A DNA stretch of 64,000 nucleotides from Tetraselmis striata (lineage: Eukaryota; Chlorophyta; Chlorodendrophyceae; Chlorodendrales; Chlorodendraceae). The stretch covers positions 1-64,000 of the forward strand of contig VCJN01000800.1 in assembly GCA_006384855.1 (NCBI GenBank), given 5' to 3'. Below the pieces are notes generated by a model, which had not been told where the DNA came from, did no database searches, and saw only the letters and a program-made list of their open reading frames with translations. A program made the translations under genes and the position numbers. Positions 1 through 9,500 of the stretch are shown here, in pieces. How positions within the stretch are numbered: position 1 is the stretch's first letter; each line of letters begins with the position of its first letter.

Positions 1-1254
1 ACACATGTGCCAGTGTTGGTGCCGCCGTGAGACGCAACACTAGGGCCATCATTGCTGGATGCCACAGTTAGAGTTTTAGACCTCCTGCGGGTAGCTGCAC
101 CAGGGGTAACAGGGGAGCCATCACTGGGGCCCGAGGCGGGCCGCTTCTTCATCCTGGCGGTGCCATACTGGATGAGCTCCTCTGCAAGATGATGCTTCCA
201 CTCAGCTCTGGTCATGTCAGTCCGGTTAGTGAACTGTCGGTAGGCATTGTAAGCATTGGTCTCACACACTGCCAGGGTGCACATGAAAAACTTCTTCATG
301 TGCTCCCTTGTCTGCCACACAGTAGACACGCTGTTCGGGCCAACAGAGAGCTTGTTCAGGATGTCAATGGCATTGAAGTGATGCCGGTAAAAAGGCATGA
401 CAGTTGGGCTGCGAGATTGGATAGCGGTGCTTCACAATCTTACCGCCCTCATACTTGCTGCGGATACGGATGTCCTCACCTGCCGCCTCGTGATCAGTGC
501 ATGTGGCAACCACGAGCGTTCATGAGGGCGATGGCGTCCTCCATGGTTTCATGGGGAAGAATGCGTGGAAATAGCCGATAGCGTCGACGTCCCCAGGAGG
601 ACAGCCCAGCTTCATCAGGCCAGTCTTCCGCACGTTGAACTTGTGCGCAGACTGGGCACGAGGGCAGCTCCACGCTCGCTCGCCGGGCTGGACGCCGACA
701 GGCGTCCATGCAGTCTTGGGCGGGTCTGGGGGCGGGCCGTACGCGGTCTCTGGCGGGTCGTCCTCGCCAGCATCCGCCGGATCGCTCATCGCCGCTTCCA
801 TCAGCGTCCGTTTGTTAGCCACCTCGTGCCTTGGCGCAGGGGTAGAGGACCCTCCTGCCTTCCCCTCTACCGGGTTTGGGGAGGTTCTGTCGCCGGTGAG
901 GGTCAGGGCAGTGGGGCGCAGCCTAGCCGGAACTGACAGCGGCGGGTGCGCGTCAGGGAACGCCACTGTCACCCACCCGACATTCGTGCCTATGACCGTA
1001 CCCCGCAAGCTGGCCGCCGCAGGGTCACCCTCAGGGTTAGACTTCTTCCATTTCGCCACGTAACGGTCGCCTAGGCAGCTCACTGTGGTGGTGACGTCGT
1101 CGCCAGCATGGTACCTCATGGTGGAGATCGGCGGGTGGAGATGTGGAATGCCCATTGCGCGGCATCGCACCGCCGTCATATACGACACTTGCCCATCCCC
1201 CCCGATACTTACGCCGTACTTTAGGCCCCAAAGGACCCCCAAACGGGTGGACAC
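1..1254 (-). pseudogene. PiggyBac-like transposase remnant
   Basis: Degenerate DDE (PiggyBac, DDE_Tnp_1_7) transposase read right to left and running off the left edge. The N-terminal part (1254 down to about 520) is open and ends in a stretch reading YFHAFFP followed by METMEDAIALMNA, like the segment that opens the PiggyBac catalytic domain. It then jumps to LVVATCTDHEAAGED and a YPISQPN motif (about 520-400), which in this family comes after the catalytic core. After a one-base frame shift near 400 the end of the domain follows: FYRHHFNAIDILNKL, then WQTREHMKKFF and NAYNAY, typical of the C-terminal helices. The roughly 300 residues with the catalytic aspartates are missing, so this copy is internally deleted and cannot be active. 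Family assignment rests on motif order and spacing only. Confidence 0.55.
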
Positions 1255-1300
1255 AAGCCATTGTCACGTCTGGACGCCCTGGGGATACTCCAACCGTAAG

Positions 1301-1336
1301 TAGTACGCGCGTACTAAATTTAGTACGCGCGTGCTA
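1301..1336. repeat. 36-bp near-perfect palindrome
   Basis: The 36 bases read almost identically on both strands (one mismatch). They contain the unit TAGTACGCGCGT twice, at 1301-1312 and 1321-1332, and the first copy lies in a 14-bp perfect palindrome. It sits just outside the 5' side of the PiggyBac-like remnant and could be part of its terminus, but no matching copy is visible inside the window because the other end lies off the left edge. Confidence 0.6.
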
Positions 1337-2217
1337 GACGAGTACGTGGACAGATACGTGTTAACCTCGTAACAATTAATCCTTTGTCGCTATGGATTGC
1401 ATGCAACATAGCCCGTACATGGGCGCCTGCGCGCTGTGGCGGGATCTGGACAAATGTGTTGAAGCTAGGGTACGGGTTGTTCATCCCGCTCCGCCGGCCC
1501 AGCCGCGACACATCATGTAAAGTACTGCTCGCCGGCTCTGACCGGCGGCGAGTTCTTTGGAGTGTACGTCCGGGTTCTTTGGGGGGGAAGAACGCCGGGC
1601 TACGCCGTAGCCCGGCGGATTCGGCCGCCGGCTGTGTACGGGATAGGAGGTTCTGGGGCCCGGTATGCCGTTCTCGGGGTTCTCAAGAACTCAGGTAAGG
1701 AGTATTAGTCCATCTTCACGCGGCGAGCGTGGTTTTATTTTTCCTGTCAAATTGTCGAGTAGTGCCGGTAGTAGCGACTACAGGGTAGTATATTCGCGGT
1801 ACGAATCCTGATTTCTATTTCAAATACTACTAAATACTACGATGAGAACAGCATTATTTCTCTCGAGAGGGAAGTCGGCCCCCATGAAAAATTTCCTATT
1901 GAGGCGACGACAGCCGATAAAAACTACGGTACGGGTAGCGAGTATGGCGACTACTCGTTTTTCTGCCTGCCCCCGCCCTGGCCCCGCGGGGCAGGAATGG
2001 CAGTGAAACAGTGCAACAGTGAAACAGTGAAACCCGTATTAGCTGCCGAACGCTGAGGAACGCAAGGCTGTCCTTGTCCCTACATACCTTGAAGGTATGC
2101 GCCTCGTTGTTCACGTACTTTGCTGCCAGCATGTATGATAGCACACTGTTTCGATTGTGGTGTGATGTCTGAATTTCTGGGGCGCATGTTGCAATACAGA
2201 AAAAGGGCGACACCAGG
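1337..2217. other. No gene recognised; one short hairpin
   Basis: No supported coding exon. A hairpin with 12-bp perfect arms (1593-1604 and 1606-1617, CGCCGGGCTACG) stands out. The 1980-2040 stretch contains short repeats of CAGTGAAA. An open segment at about 2030-2090 ending before a GTATGC could be a further 5' exon of the hAT-like remnant, but I cannot join it with confidence. Confidence 0.4.
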
Positions 2218-4115
2218 AAGGCATCAGCATACAACCAGCTGGCATCTCATACCAGGAACCTCCCTCTGCTGAGGGAGTCGATCACAAAGGAGCAGTACAA
2301 CAAGTACGCGAGGAAGTCCGTCAATAAAAAAGAGGACAAAGTATTGATGCAGGAGGTACACAAATTGCGTATGATATTGTCTTATGCATGCAAATCGATT
2401 GATTTGACGAATTAACCTGAACTTAATCAATGTCTTGCATATGCATAATATACGCAGGTGCACTGTGACATCAATGACATCCAATTAGAGCATGACATTG
2501 AAGATGCAGAGAAGCTCCTCCTCAGCTACCAGTTAGTGCAGCGCAATATGGAGAATAATACTGTCAACCTGTCTGATGCGTGGTATTTGGAACATCAGAT
2601 GGAAGAGTGGCTGAAGACATGCCACCTGCTCCCAGAGGAAGAGATGGACGAAGTCCAGCAACTCTGGAAGCGACATGTGGCTCCAGCACAGACAAGGTTG
2701 CAAGCCTTGTGTGTGGTTACTGATCCTAGGATCTGGGAGCTTGAGCGCACAGGTGCTCTGGTTTTACCTGATTTGCTTATCAAGCAAGCTGAAGACGCTT
2801 TCGATGAGCTCTGTGCGCGGGCAGTTCCGGATGCACTAAGAAACATTGTGAGTATGGCAACCCTCTACAGTTGAGGAATATACCTTGCCGACATCTGACT
2901 ATATGATAGTTTCTGATTCGATGTCTATGGCTGTAGGTGAATGCATCTTGGATGCAGATGCGGGACAAGATCGGCATCTTTGGAAACGTTGAAAAGCGAC
3001 AGCTGGCGGACACCTATGGTCAGTGGATGTGGTGGTCGTCATTTGTTGGAGTGGCACATAAATACTTCACGGAGTACATCATGAAGCATGTGGCCAACAT
3101 TCGTTGCAACGCATCACCTTCGGAGCGGGTGAATTCTATCTATGACCGGATCATTGGTTTGCGGAGAGCGTCAATTCGTAACGAGCGTGCTGCCAAGGTT
3201 GTGCACATTTACATCAACAGCAGAGCGCTGCGTGCCTCGCAGCGGATCGAAGCAGAGCGAGAGCGCGCTCGGATGACCACCGGTGCGCACACCATTGGCC
3301 ATGCTTTGCACCCCATATATTTGTGAAACTGTCTTACAACAATTGTGCATGCTGCTACTCTGCTAGGAGCCAAGCTCTTCAAGCTCCCCACGGTGGACTT
3401 TGAGACCACTAGCTTCCAAGAATCCACCTTGTTCGGGTCGCTGAGCTCTGAAGCAGTTTAGCGGGCGGGAGGGGAATTCACAGTCAGCGAAGATGTGCAC
3501 AACATGCTTGACGTCGATGCTGGCCTCCTTCCGCCGGACGACAAGGCCCCTGCCGAAGACGATGATGATCTCATTGACGTCGATCAGGACGCGGATGGTG
3601 TCTGGGAATCTCCAAAGCCTCAGAGGAGGGGGGCTGTTGCTGTGGAGGACCTTACTAGTTCGCCATTTCAGCTTGATGATGAGTTACAAACTATGCGAGA
3701 GCGCAAGGACAACCGCTCGGGCCCCTCCGTGGAAGTCAGGACTCCGTCAAAGCACCGCAGGAAAGCGCCCAAGCGAAAGCGCCAAGCAGCCGACGCTACG
3801 AATGCCTTGACAGACGACAATCAAGCTGTTGCAGGATGTCAACAACTCCCTGGGTTAGCATCTGGCGAGCCTGCAACTGTGCCCGCCTCCGTAGCTGCAA
3901 CACAATGCACTGCCCAACAATCTATTCAAATTCAGCAGCAAGCTTATGCTATTCATGCGCTTAAGCAATATGCGTTGCAACAGCAGCAGGCGCAGCAAAT
4001 GTTAGCTGCTGTTGCCGCCCAACAGGGTCATGTGAACCCGCATGCTAGCACTGACAATTTAGCAAGCACTAGAGTTGCACCTAGTTGCCCATCTGATGCG
4101 CCACGTGATGGATAG
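2218..4115 (+). pseudogene. hAT-like transposase-derived gene, interrupted
   Basis: Multi-exon open reading on the + strand, clearly less GC-rich than the host genes. Exons inferred: about 2218-2355, 2458-2847 and 2937 to about 3320, joined in phase 0 by GT-AG introns (donors GTACAC and GTGAGT). The third exon carries the pattern of the hAT C-terminal dimerisation region: SERVNSIYDRIIGL followed by an Arg-rich helix and VVHIYINSRALR. A further open segment (3367-4115) has acidic DDDDLIDVD stretches, a basic KHRRKAPKRKR cluster and a Gln-rich tract. That last segment contains an in-frame TAG at 3459-3461, and no good splice junction restores the frame from the third exon. I read it as a decayed or domesticated hAT element. 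The hAT call rests on the dimerisation motif alone. Confidence 0.5.
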
Positions 4116-4830
4116 AATGCATAGATAGTATGAGACCCAAACAGCCCGCTATATCCCTCATTGCTTCAAAAGCACTTGAGCATGGATGTCGTGATGTAAG
4201 GAATGTTGTGTTGCAAGTTTGCCAGAGTACAACACTAGGCTGCACTAAGGTGTTGGGTATAGTACTTTAAGCCTTTACAGGAGGAAAACCACGACCTCTG
4301 GAAAAAACCATGGTTAACCATGGTTTGGTTTTAACCATGGTTAACCAACCCGGCACCTCTGGAGTACGTGTACTGCGTATAATATTGTGCCTCTGCTACC
4401 CGTGCAACTAGCGACTACTCGCACCGGTAAATTGCAGCACAAAGCGCTGTGGTCGCTATACATTTGCCAAAAACCCGCCGCTAACAAATGAACCACCGCA
4501 AAATTCCCTTTTATGTGTGTCTGGCCCGCACAGCCTGGCTGACCGTATAAAGTATAAAGGCCAGTAACAAATAGCCACCGCAATGAACGGTAGCGCGCTG
4601 AAAGGGTTTGCTGAGGGATCAATCACACTACAGGCACAGTGTACCGTAGGCGCCGCTTAATTAAAAGCAGCACTTACTGTACTCTCGTGAATATTACAAG
4701 AAGGCGGCAGCCGCAGGACTGCAGCAAATCCACCGCGCTAAAAGTAATATTGTACTGGTATGAGATACGCTGTTATTCCACTGCTAAGCTCGTCGTATCG
4801 GGCGGATTATAACGGTAATGGATTAATTAA
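4116..4830. other. Intergenic, AT-rich, with palindromes
   Basis: No coding exon seen. A 20-bp perfect palindrome, AACCATGGTTAACCATGGTT, lies at 4306-4325, and a related 14-bp palindrome, TTAACCATGGTTAA, at 4331-4344. Both are built from the same unit, so the region could form a cruciform or bind a dimeric protein; neither is demonstrated. Confidence 0.5.
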
Positions 4831-5097
4831 GAGGCATATCATACGGACATCGCGTCATCAGATAATCCTTGTCATCATCTACCGTTCGCGCACCGCGGGC
4901 TGCCACGTCGACAACGCTAACGCATGACAAGAGATGTGATTCATACGGACAAATATCAAGATGCGTTGGTCTGTCATCAGATATCGCAAGAAATCGACCG
5001 GCGCTTCTAGTTCCGCCGCCGCCATCGTGCCCGCAAACACCATCTTTTCCCTCGTGTCTCTCGCCCCGCCCGTCCCGCCCGTCCACACTGGACAGTC

Positions 5098-5493
5098 ATG
5101 GAGCGTCCCAGCTTTGCCGTAGACGAACTTAAAGGGCTTGCACTTACCTACGGAAACGCGCAGTCGGAGGGCAGCGCGTACCCTCGGATGCTGGCCATTG
5201 CCGGGGCCGCACTGGACATAGACATGGACACACCGCATACAGACGAAGCGTACACCGATGAGGATGACAACGGGGCCACGCCCCATGGCCACGCGAGCGC
5301 ACGCCATCCTAACCGTGCAGGCAACGAGAAGCGAGACAAGGATCAGGCACTGCGCCGGCTGTCGAGGGATGACCACGCGCGGGCGGGCGAGACGGGCGCA
5401 GCGCGGTGGCGGCGGGCGAGGCGCCAGGGCTGCGGCCGCTGCGCCCCGCCAGTGCACGGGCCTTCGCGCGTAGCTCCCGCGGCGAAACCGTGA
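5098..5493 (+). CDS. Unrecognised 131-aa ORF inside the transposon
   Basis: This ATG-started frame is contained in the inverted-repeat element. The first 60 or so residues look protein-like, with a start reading MERPSFAVDELKGLALTYGN and an acidic middle (DIDMDTPHTDEAYTDEDDN); the last 50 are Arg/Ala-rich and low in complexity. I recognise no domain. It may be a transposon-encoded accessory protein, a captured gene fragment or a chance frame. A longer antisense frame over the same stretch is less protein-like. Confidence 0.3.
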   Translation: MERPSFAVDELKGLALTYGNAQSEGSAYPRMLAIAGAALDIDMDTPHTDEAYTDEDDNGATPHGHASARHPNRAGNEKRDKDQALRRLSRDDHARAGETGAARWRRARRQGCGRCAPPVHGPSRVAPAAKP

Positions 5494-5665
5494 ACCCAGG
5501 GGAAACATGACCCCCCATAGTGCGGGTTGGCGGGTCTCCCATGTGGGTTCGCCCCGCCTGGCTGTCCGTTGCGGAGATTGCTCGGTGGAGCCTGCCATGG
5601 CGTCGGCGGGTGCCGGGCAGGTAGGTAGACTGGGCGAAAATGTTTTGAAAATGGGCTGGCCGAGG

Positions 5666-5763
5666 CCGCTATCTGATGACGCGTGTATACTGTACACGGG
5701 GGCATTTCCAAATGGAAATGCCCCCGTGTACAGTATACACGCGGGTCTGTCATCAGATAGCGG
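5666..5763. repeat. Large hairpin, 45-bp arms
   Basis: The inner arms (5680-5710 and 5713-5743) match perfectly over 31 bp with a 2-base centre. A further 14 bp pair outside them (5666-5679 with 5750-5763) after a 6-base bulge on the right arm. The outer part carries the ATCTGATGA motif shared with the ends of the surrounding transposon. It could be a recombination intermediate, a nested foldback or a replication-blocking structure. Confidence 0.85.
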
Positions 5764-5865
5764 CGCGGGGCATGTCATCAGTTACGACGTGGCACGCTCC
5801 GGTGCGATTATTTATCCGATGACAGGATTATCTGATGACGCGATGTCCGTATGATATGCCTCTAA

Positions 5866-6167
5866 TATACGAGTATAAATAATATAATTATCGAATTATT
5901 ACCGCAGCACGCTACGTGTAGTAGTCGCTAACAAGTACCAGCAATAGCCTCACCAAATAACTGAGTACAGGAAGAGGAATCCCTACTTTGATATCACCAC
6001 AGCACGACCACACGCCGCACCACCAGCATTCCGATATATAACCACTCCCACCTCGACGGCTAGTCAACCAGATCGCGAGCGAACCGGCGCTAACCGCAGA
6101 CCGCGATACCAAAAAGCTCGCCGAGGCAGGGCCGAAGTAATAGCATTGTTCGGAGCTGCGGCGCGGT
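5866..6167. other. Upstream region of the 6.2-kb gene pair
   Basis: About 300 bases between the right end of the transposon and the first ATG of the following gene. It presumably holds the promoter and 5' leader. No TATA-like box or other site can be named with confidence. Confidence 0.35.
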
Positions 6168-6497
6168 ATGGAGCAGCAGGGCGGCGGCGACGCGTTGGTG
6201 TACTTAGTGCAGGTGAGGCTGTCGGATGCCATATCCCCCCCTCTCCCTAACCCCCGTGCCCCCCTTTGCATGTGCTTCCGAGCCTAGGGGCGCCTCTGCC
6301 TTCTGACCAGCCCCCCCCCCCCCCCCCCGCCCCTCCCCCTTCTGTTCCAATTTACTCGGTGGCTGGTGCTGGGCGGCGGGCAGCCCTCCGACCTGGTGCT
6401 GCTGGCGCTGGTGGTGTTCGCCCTGGTGGTGCTGCTGCCCCGCGCGGTGGCGAGGCTGTGGGCCCGCCGGGGCGCAGCGCCCGCCAAAGAGGACTGA
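6168..6497 (+). CDS. 52-aa single-helix membrane protein
   Basis: Two exons: 6168-6212 (15 codons, from MEQQGGGDALVYLVQ) and 6384-6497, joined in phase 0. The intron has a GTGAGG donor, a C-run, and ends GGCGGGCAG. The product is a short polar N-terminus, one strongly hydrophobic helix (SDLVLLALVVFALVVLLP, about residues 17-34) and an Arg-rich tail ending AKED, so it fits a small membrane protein with a basic side. I do not recognise a family. The helix, the clean splice phase and a stop after a charged tail argue that it is real. The start of the next gene lies only 26 bp beyond its stop, which suggests the two share one transcript. Confidence 0.6.
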
Positions 6498-6523
6498 GCG
6501 CACCGCCCCCAGGCAAGCCGGGC

Positions 6524-9500
6524 ATGGCGGCGGTGGTGCGGCAACGCGGGGAGCGGCACGCCTGGCGGCGGCGGCTGGCGGAGGACGCAGCAGCGGCAGC
6601 GGCGGCGGAGGTGCCGCGTGAGGAGGGCCGGCTGGCGCGGCTGCAGGGGGCGGTAGGCGCGGCGGTGGGAAGCCTCGCGGCGGCGGATGGCCCCTCGCTG
6701 CGCCGCCTGGTGGACCGCCAGGCGGCGCCGTACCTGCGGCTGGCGCTGTCCCGGGAGGGCGCTGCCGCCGAGCCGCTGTGCCGCGCGGCGCTGCACGCGC
6801 TGCTCTTTGCGGCGCTGCGGCCGCTGCGGGACGCGCTGCCCACGGAGGCGGTGCCGGATGAGCTGGCTGCTGCGTCGCGGTGGCGCCTCCCTGCCGAGGC
6901 ATACGCACGGCTGGTGAGGGCGCTGCACCTGCAGGTGAGGATTTGAAACCCCTCAAGCAATCCGAAGCGCGCTTTAGATTTGAGATGTGTGTGTGTGTGT
7001 GTGTGTCTGTCTGTCTGTCTGTCTGCATACCAATTCGATTTGGTACCCACATTGTTAGTGGGTTTCACTAGGTGCACGTGGGGTGACACAGCACCTATCA
7101 ATCCAGGTCTTTGTGGACCATAATACACTTAACATATGTATGTGGCACACGGTGTACATATACGATAGTCAGATGAATAACAACTTTGCATAACATCAGG
7201 TGGGGGACAGAGGTGGGGGGGGGGGGGCGGGGGGGTGTTAAGGTGGAGATAAAGTCACTGGCGTCGAGCAATTTATATGCAAGTACACGCAGATGGGCAA
7301 CAACTCTAGGCAATCTCGGGTGGTCTGGTGGGGCATTTCGCTGTAGCTCTTATGTACTCACACCTGTGCATTCTTGCCACGTTGGCAGGCAGAGGCGGCT
7401 CACTGCCTGCGCTGGCTGGGGGCGGCAGAGGGCACCGGCTGGGCGGCGGCCCTGGCGGCCGTCCTGGGGGACAGCGCCGCGCCGGAGCTGCTGCGGCTGC
7501 CGGGCCTGCTGCCGGCCCTGCTGGACCCGGAGGGCCTGGCGGGGGCGCCGCGCCCAGCGCCGGCCCTGCTGGGTGCGCTGGCGGACGCGGTGCCGTCCGT
7601 GGCGGAGCTCGCCGAGGGGGGCAGCGGCGGGGCGGCCGACGGCGCAGCCCTTGCGGGAGCGCTCTCCCGGCTGGTCTGCCACGGTACGTAGTGCGCCCCC
7701 CTCCCCGACCCCCCACTTGCACCCGCAACCGCTTCCACTAGGCGGACACCACGTCCTGTGGCAATGCAGGCTTTGAAAAGCAGTCCCTGGCCCACTCTTG
7801 TGTTCTGCTTGTGTATGGTTGTCGGCAACTCGCCAGGCCGGGCGGAACGGCGTCTTGGCCGGAAATGCATGCCCGCCGCCGCAGGGACCGGTTATACAGC
7901 AATCCGGGGCTGCATGCAAGCTATGGATGGGAACATTGTGACCTTAAGTTCCGTTGTAGTTTAGTCTACATGTGAGGTCTGGCAGAAGGGGGGGGGGGGG
8001 GGGGTGTTCTCCACAGTTATCGTGTCCTCGCTTTGGCACTCGTTGGCGCTGCCCTCCCTCAGGACGCTGCCCCCCCCCCCCCCCCCCCCCTCTCCCCTCT
8101 CTCTGATCCGCCTGTTGCCTTCTCTGATTGGCCTATCCCCCCACTTTATGCAGGCTTGGCGGCCGGCTGGTTCGCAGACAACCCTGAGGAGGTGCCCGGG
8201 GCGTCTTGGGCGGTGGCAGCGCTGTCCGACCTGCTGGCGTCGGGTGAGCTAGCGCGCCCGTAGCCATCTCGTAGCGAAGCGCGGTCCAGCCAGGCGCCTG
8301 ATAGCCTGCTGCCTTGTGCCGGCAGGTGTGGAGGCGGGCGACGTGTCGCGTGAGCTGCCCGCCGCGCTGGGCGCCTCCATCGACGCCACCATCGCCGCGC
8401 AGGCCGCCTCCCTGCCGCCGCACTTCACCGCGCGCTGCCACCTGCGGACGCAGCTGCTCCTCAGGGGTGTCGCGCGCCCGGCGTCCCCTGCCCCGGCGCC
8501 TGCCCTGCCCTCACCCCCGCCGATACCTCCGCCACCTGCCTTGCGGCCCTCCGAGCCGCTGTACCGGCAGCTGATGGGCAGCATCGGCCAGAAGTTTAAG
8601 GCGGGGGCCGAGGCGACGGAGCTGGGCGGCGAGGCGGAAGCGCGCGCACTGGGCCTGGCGGCCGCGAGCTGCCTCCCGGGGCAGCCCGCCTGCCTTGTGG
8701 TGCCGCCCGCGGTGTGGGCCGCCGCGTGGCCCGCGGGCACCGGCGGGGCGTCGCCGCTGCGCGTGTCGCTGGGCCTGGCCGGCATGCTGCAGGCGCTGGG
8801 GGCCGGGGAGGCGCAGCACGCGTGGCTTGTGCGCCTGCTGCGCGATACGCTCACGCTGGTGGCGGCGGCGGGGGAGCAGCGCGCCGCCGTGGGGCTGCTG
8901 GTCACCGACGGGTGAGGGGGGTGTGTCCTGCAGATGGATGGCAGCAGTGTCTGCCTTGATTATGCTCATCGCCCAGTCCATACAAAGTATGGAGGCACTT
9001 TCGCTCTCCAGCAGAGCGGCACGCCCATTATTGCGCTCCATTAATGCGAGTCATTTCCATGTGCGGTCTGACCGCTTCTGTGCGGCTGCCCCCTCTGCCT
9101 GGCCTCCGCTACCAGGTGGTTTGCGCCGTTGAGGAGGCAGATGGCGGCAGCGGGCCGCCTGAAGGCCGAGGCCGTCCGCGGACTCGTCTCCATCTCAAAC
9201 CGCATGGTCGGCGTCGACGACGCGGCCGCCGCCAGGGGCGTCGCCCCCGGCGGGGTGGCGACCGCGGCGAACGGCGTGGCGGGCAGTTGTGCCGCCATGG
9301 ACGAGGCTCTCATACAAGTATGGCGGCTGAGATTCGTCGTCTGCAACAACCTTGACGTGTTTAGGGTTTGAATGACCTGTTGCGTCGCGTTGTGTTTTGC
9401 TCGGGGGGGGTGCAGAGGGCGCCGCTATCACTTGCCCGTTGGGTTTTCTCTCACTCCCCACCTGCCTGCCCGATCGCCCCCCCCAGGAGCTGCTCCCCCT

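Larger units (their letters stand above)
4831..5862. mobile_element. 1.03-kb DNA transposon with 39-bp inverted ends
   Basis: The outermost 39 bases at 4831-4869, starting GAGGCATATCATACGGACAT, are repeated in perfect inverted orientation at the right end (to 5862). The element is flanked by TAA on both sides (4828-4830 and 5863-5865), a 3-bp target duplication as made by PIF/Harbinger elements. The inside holds one 131-codon open frame and a large hairpin. A core motif TCATCAGATA recurs at least four times (both ends, near 4975, and in the hairpin arms), which suggests transposase-binding repeats or a nested copy. No transposase is recognisable, so it is probably non-autonomous. Confidence 0.75.

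Noticed and set aside
4879..5778. 299-codon minus-strand frame inside the transposon
   Set aside because: It reads through the hairpin arms and is rich in Arg, Val and Cys without any domain. The + strand 131-codon frame is more protein-like.
6204..7919. Several long minus-strand frames opposite the 1219-aa gene
   Set aside because: They are Arg/Pro/Ala-rich complements of GC-rich codons, cross the introns and homopolymer runs, and have no domain, splice logic or start context.
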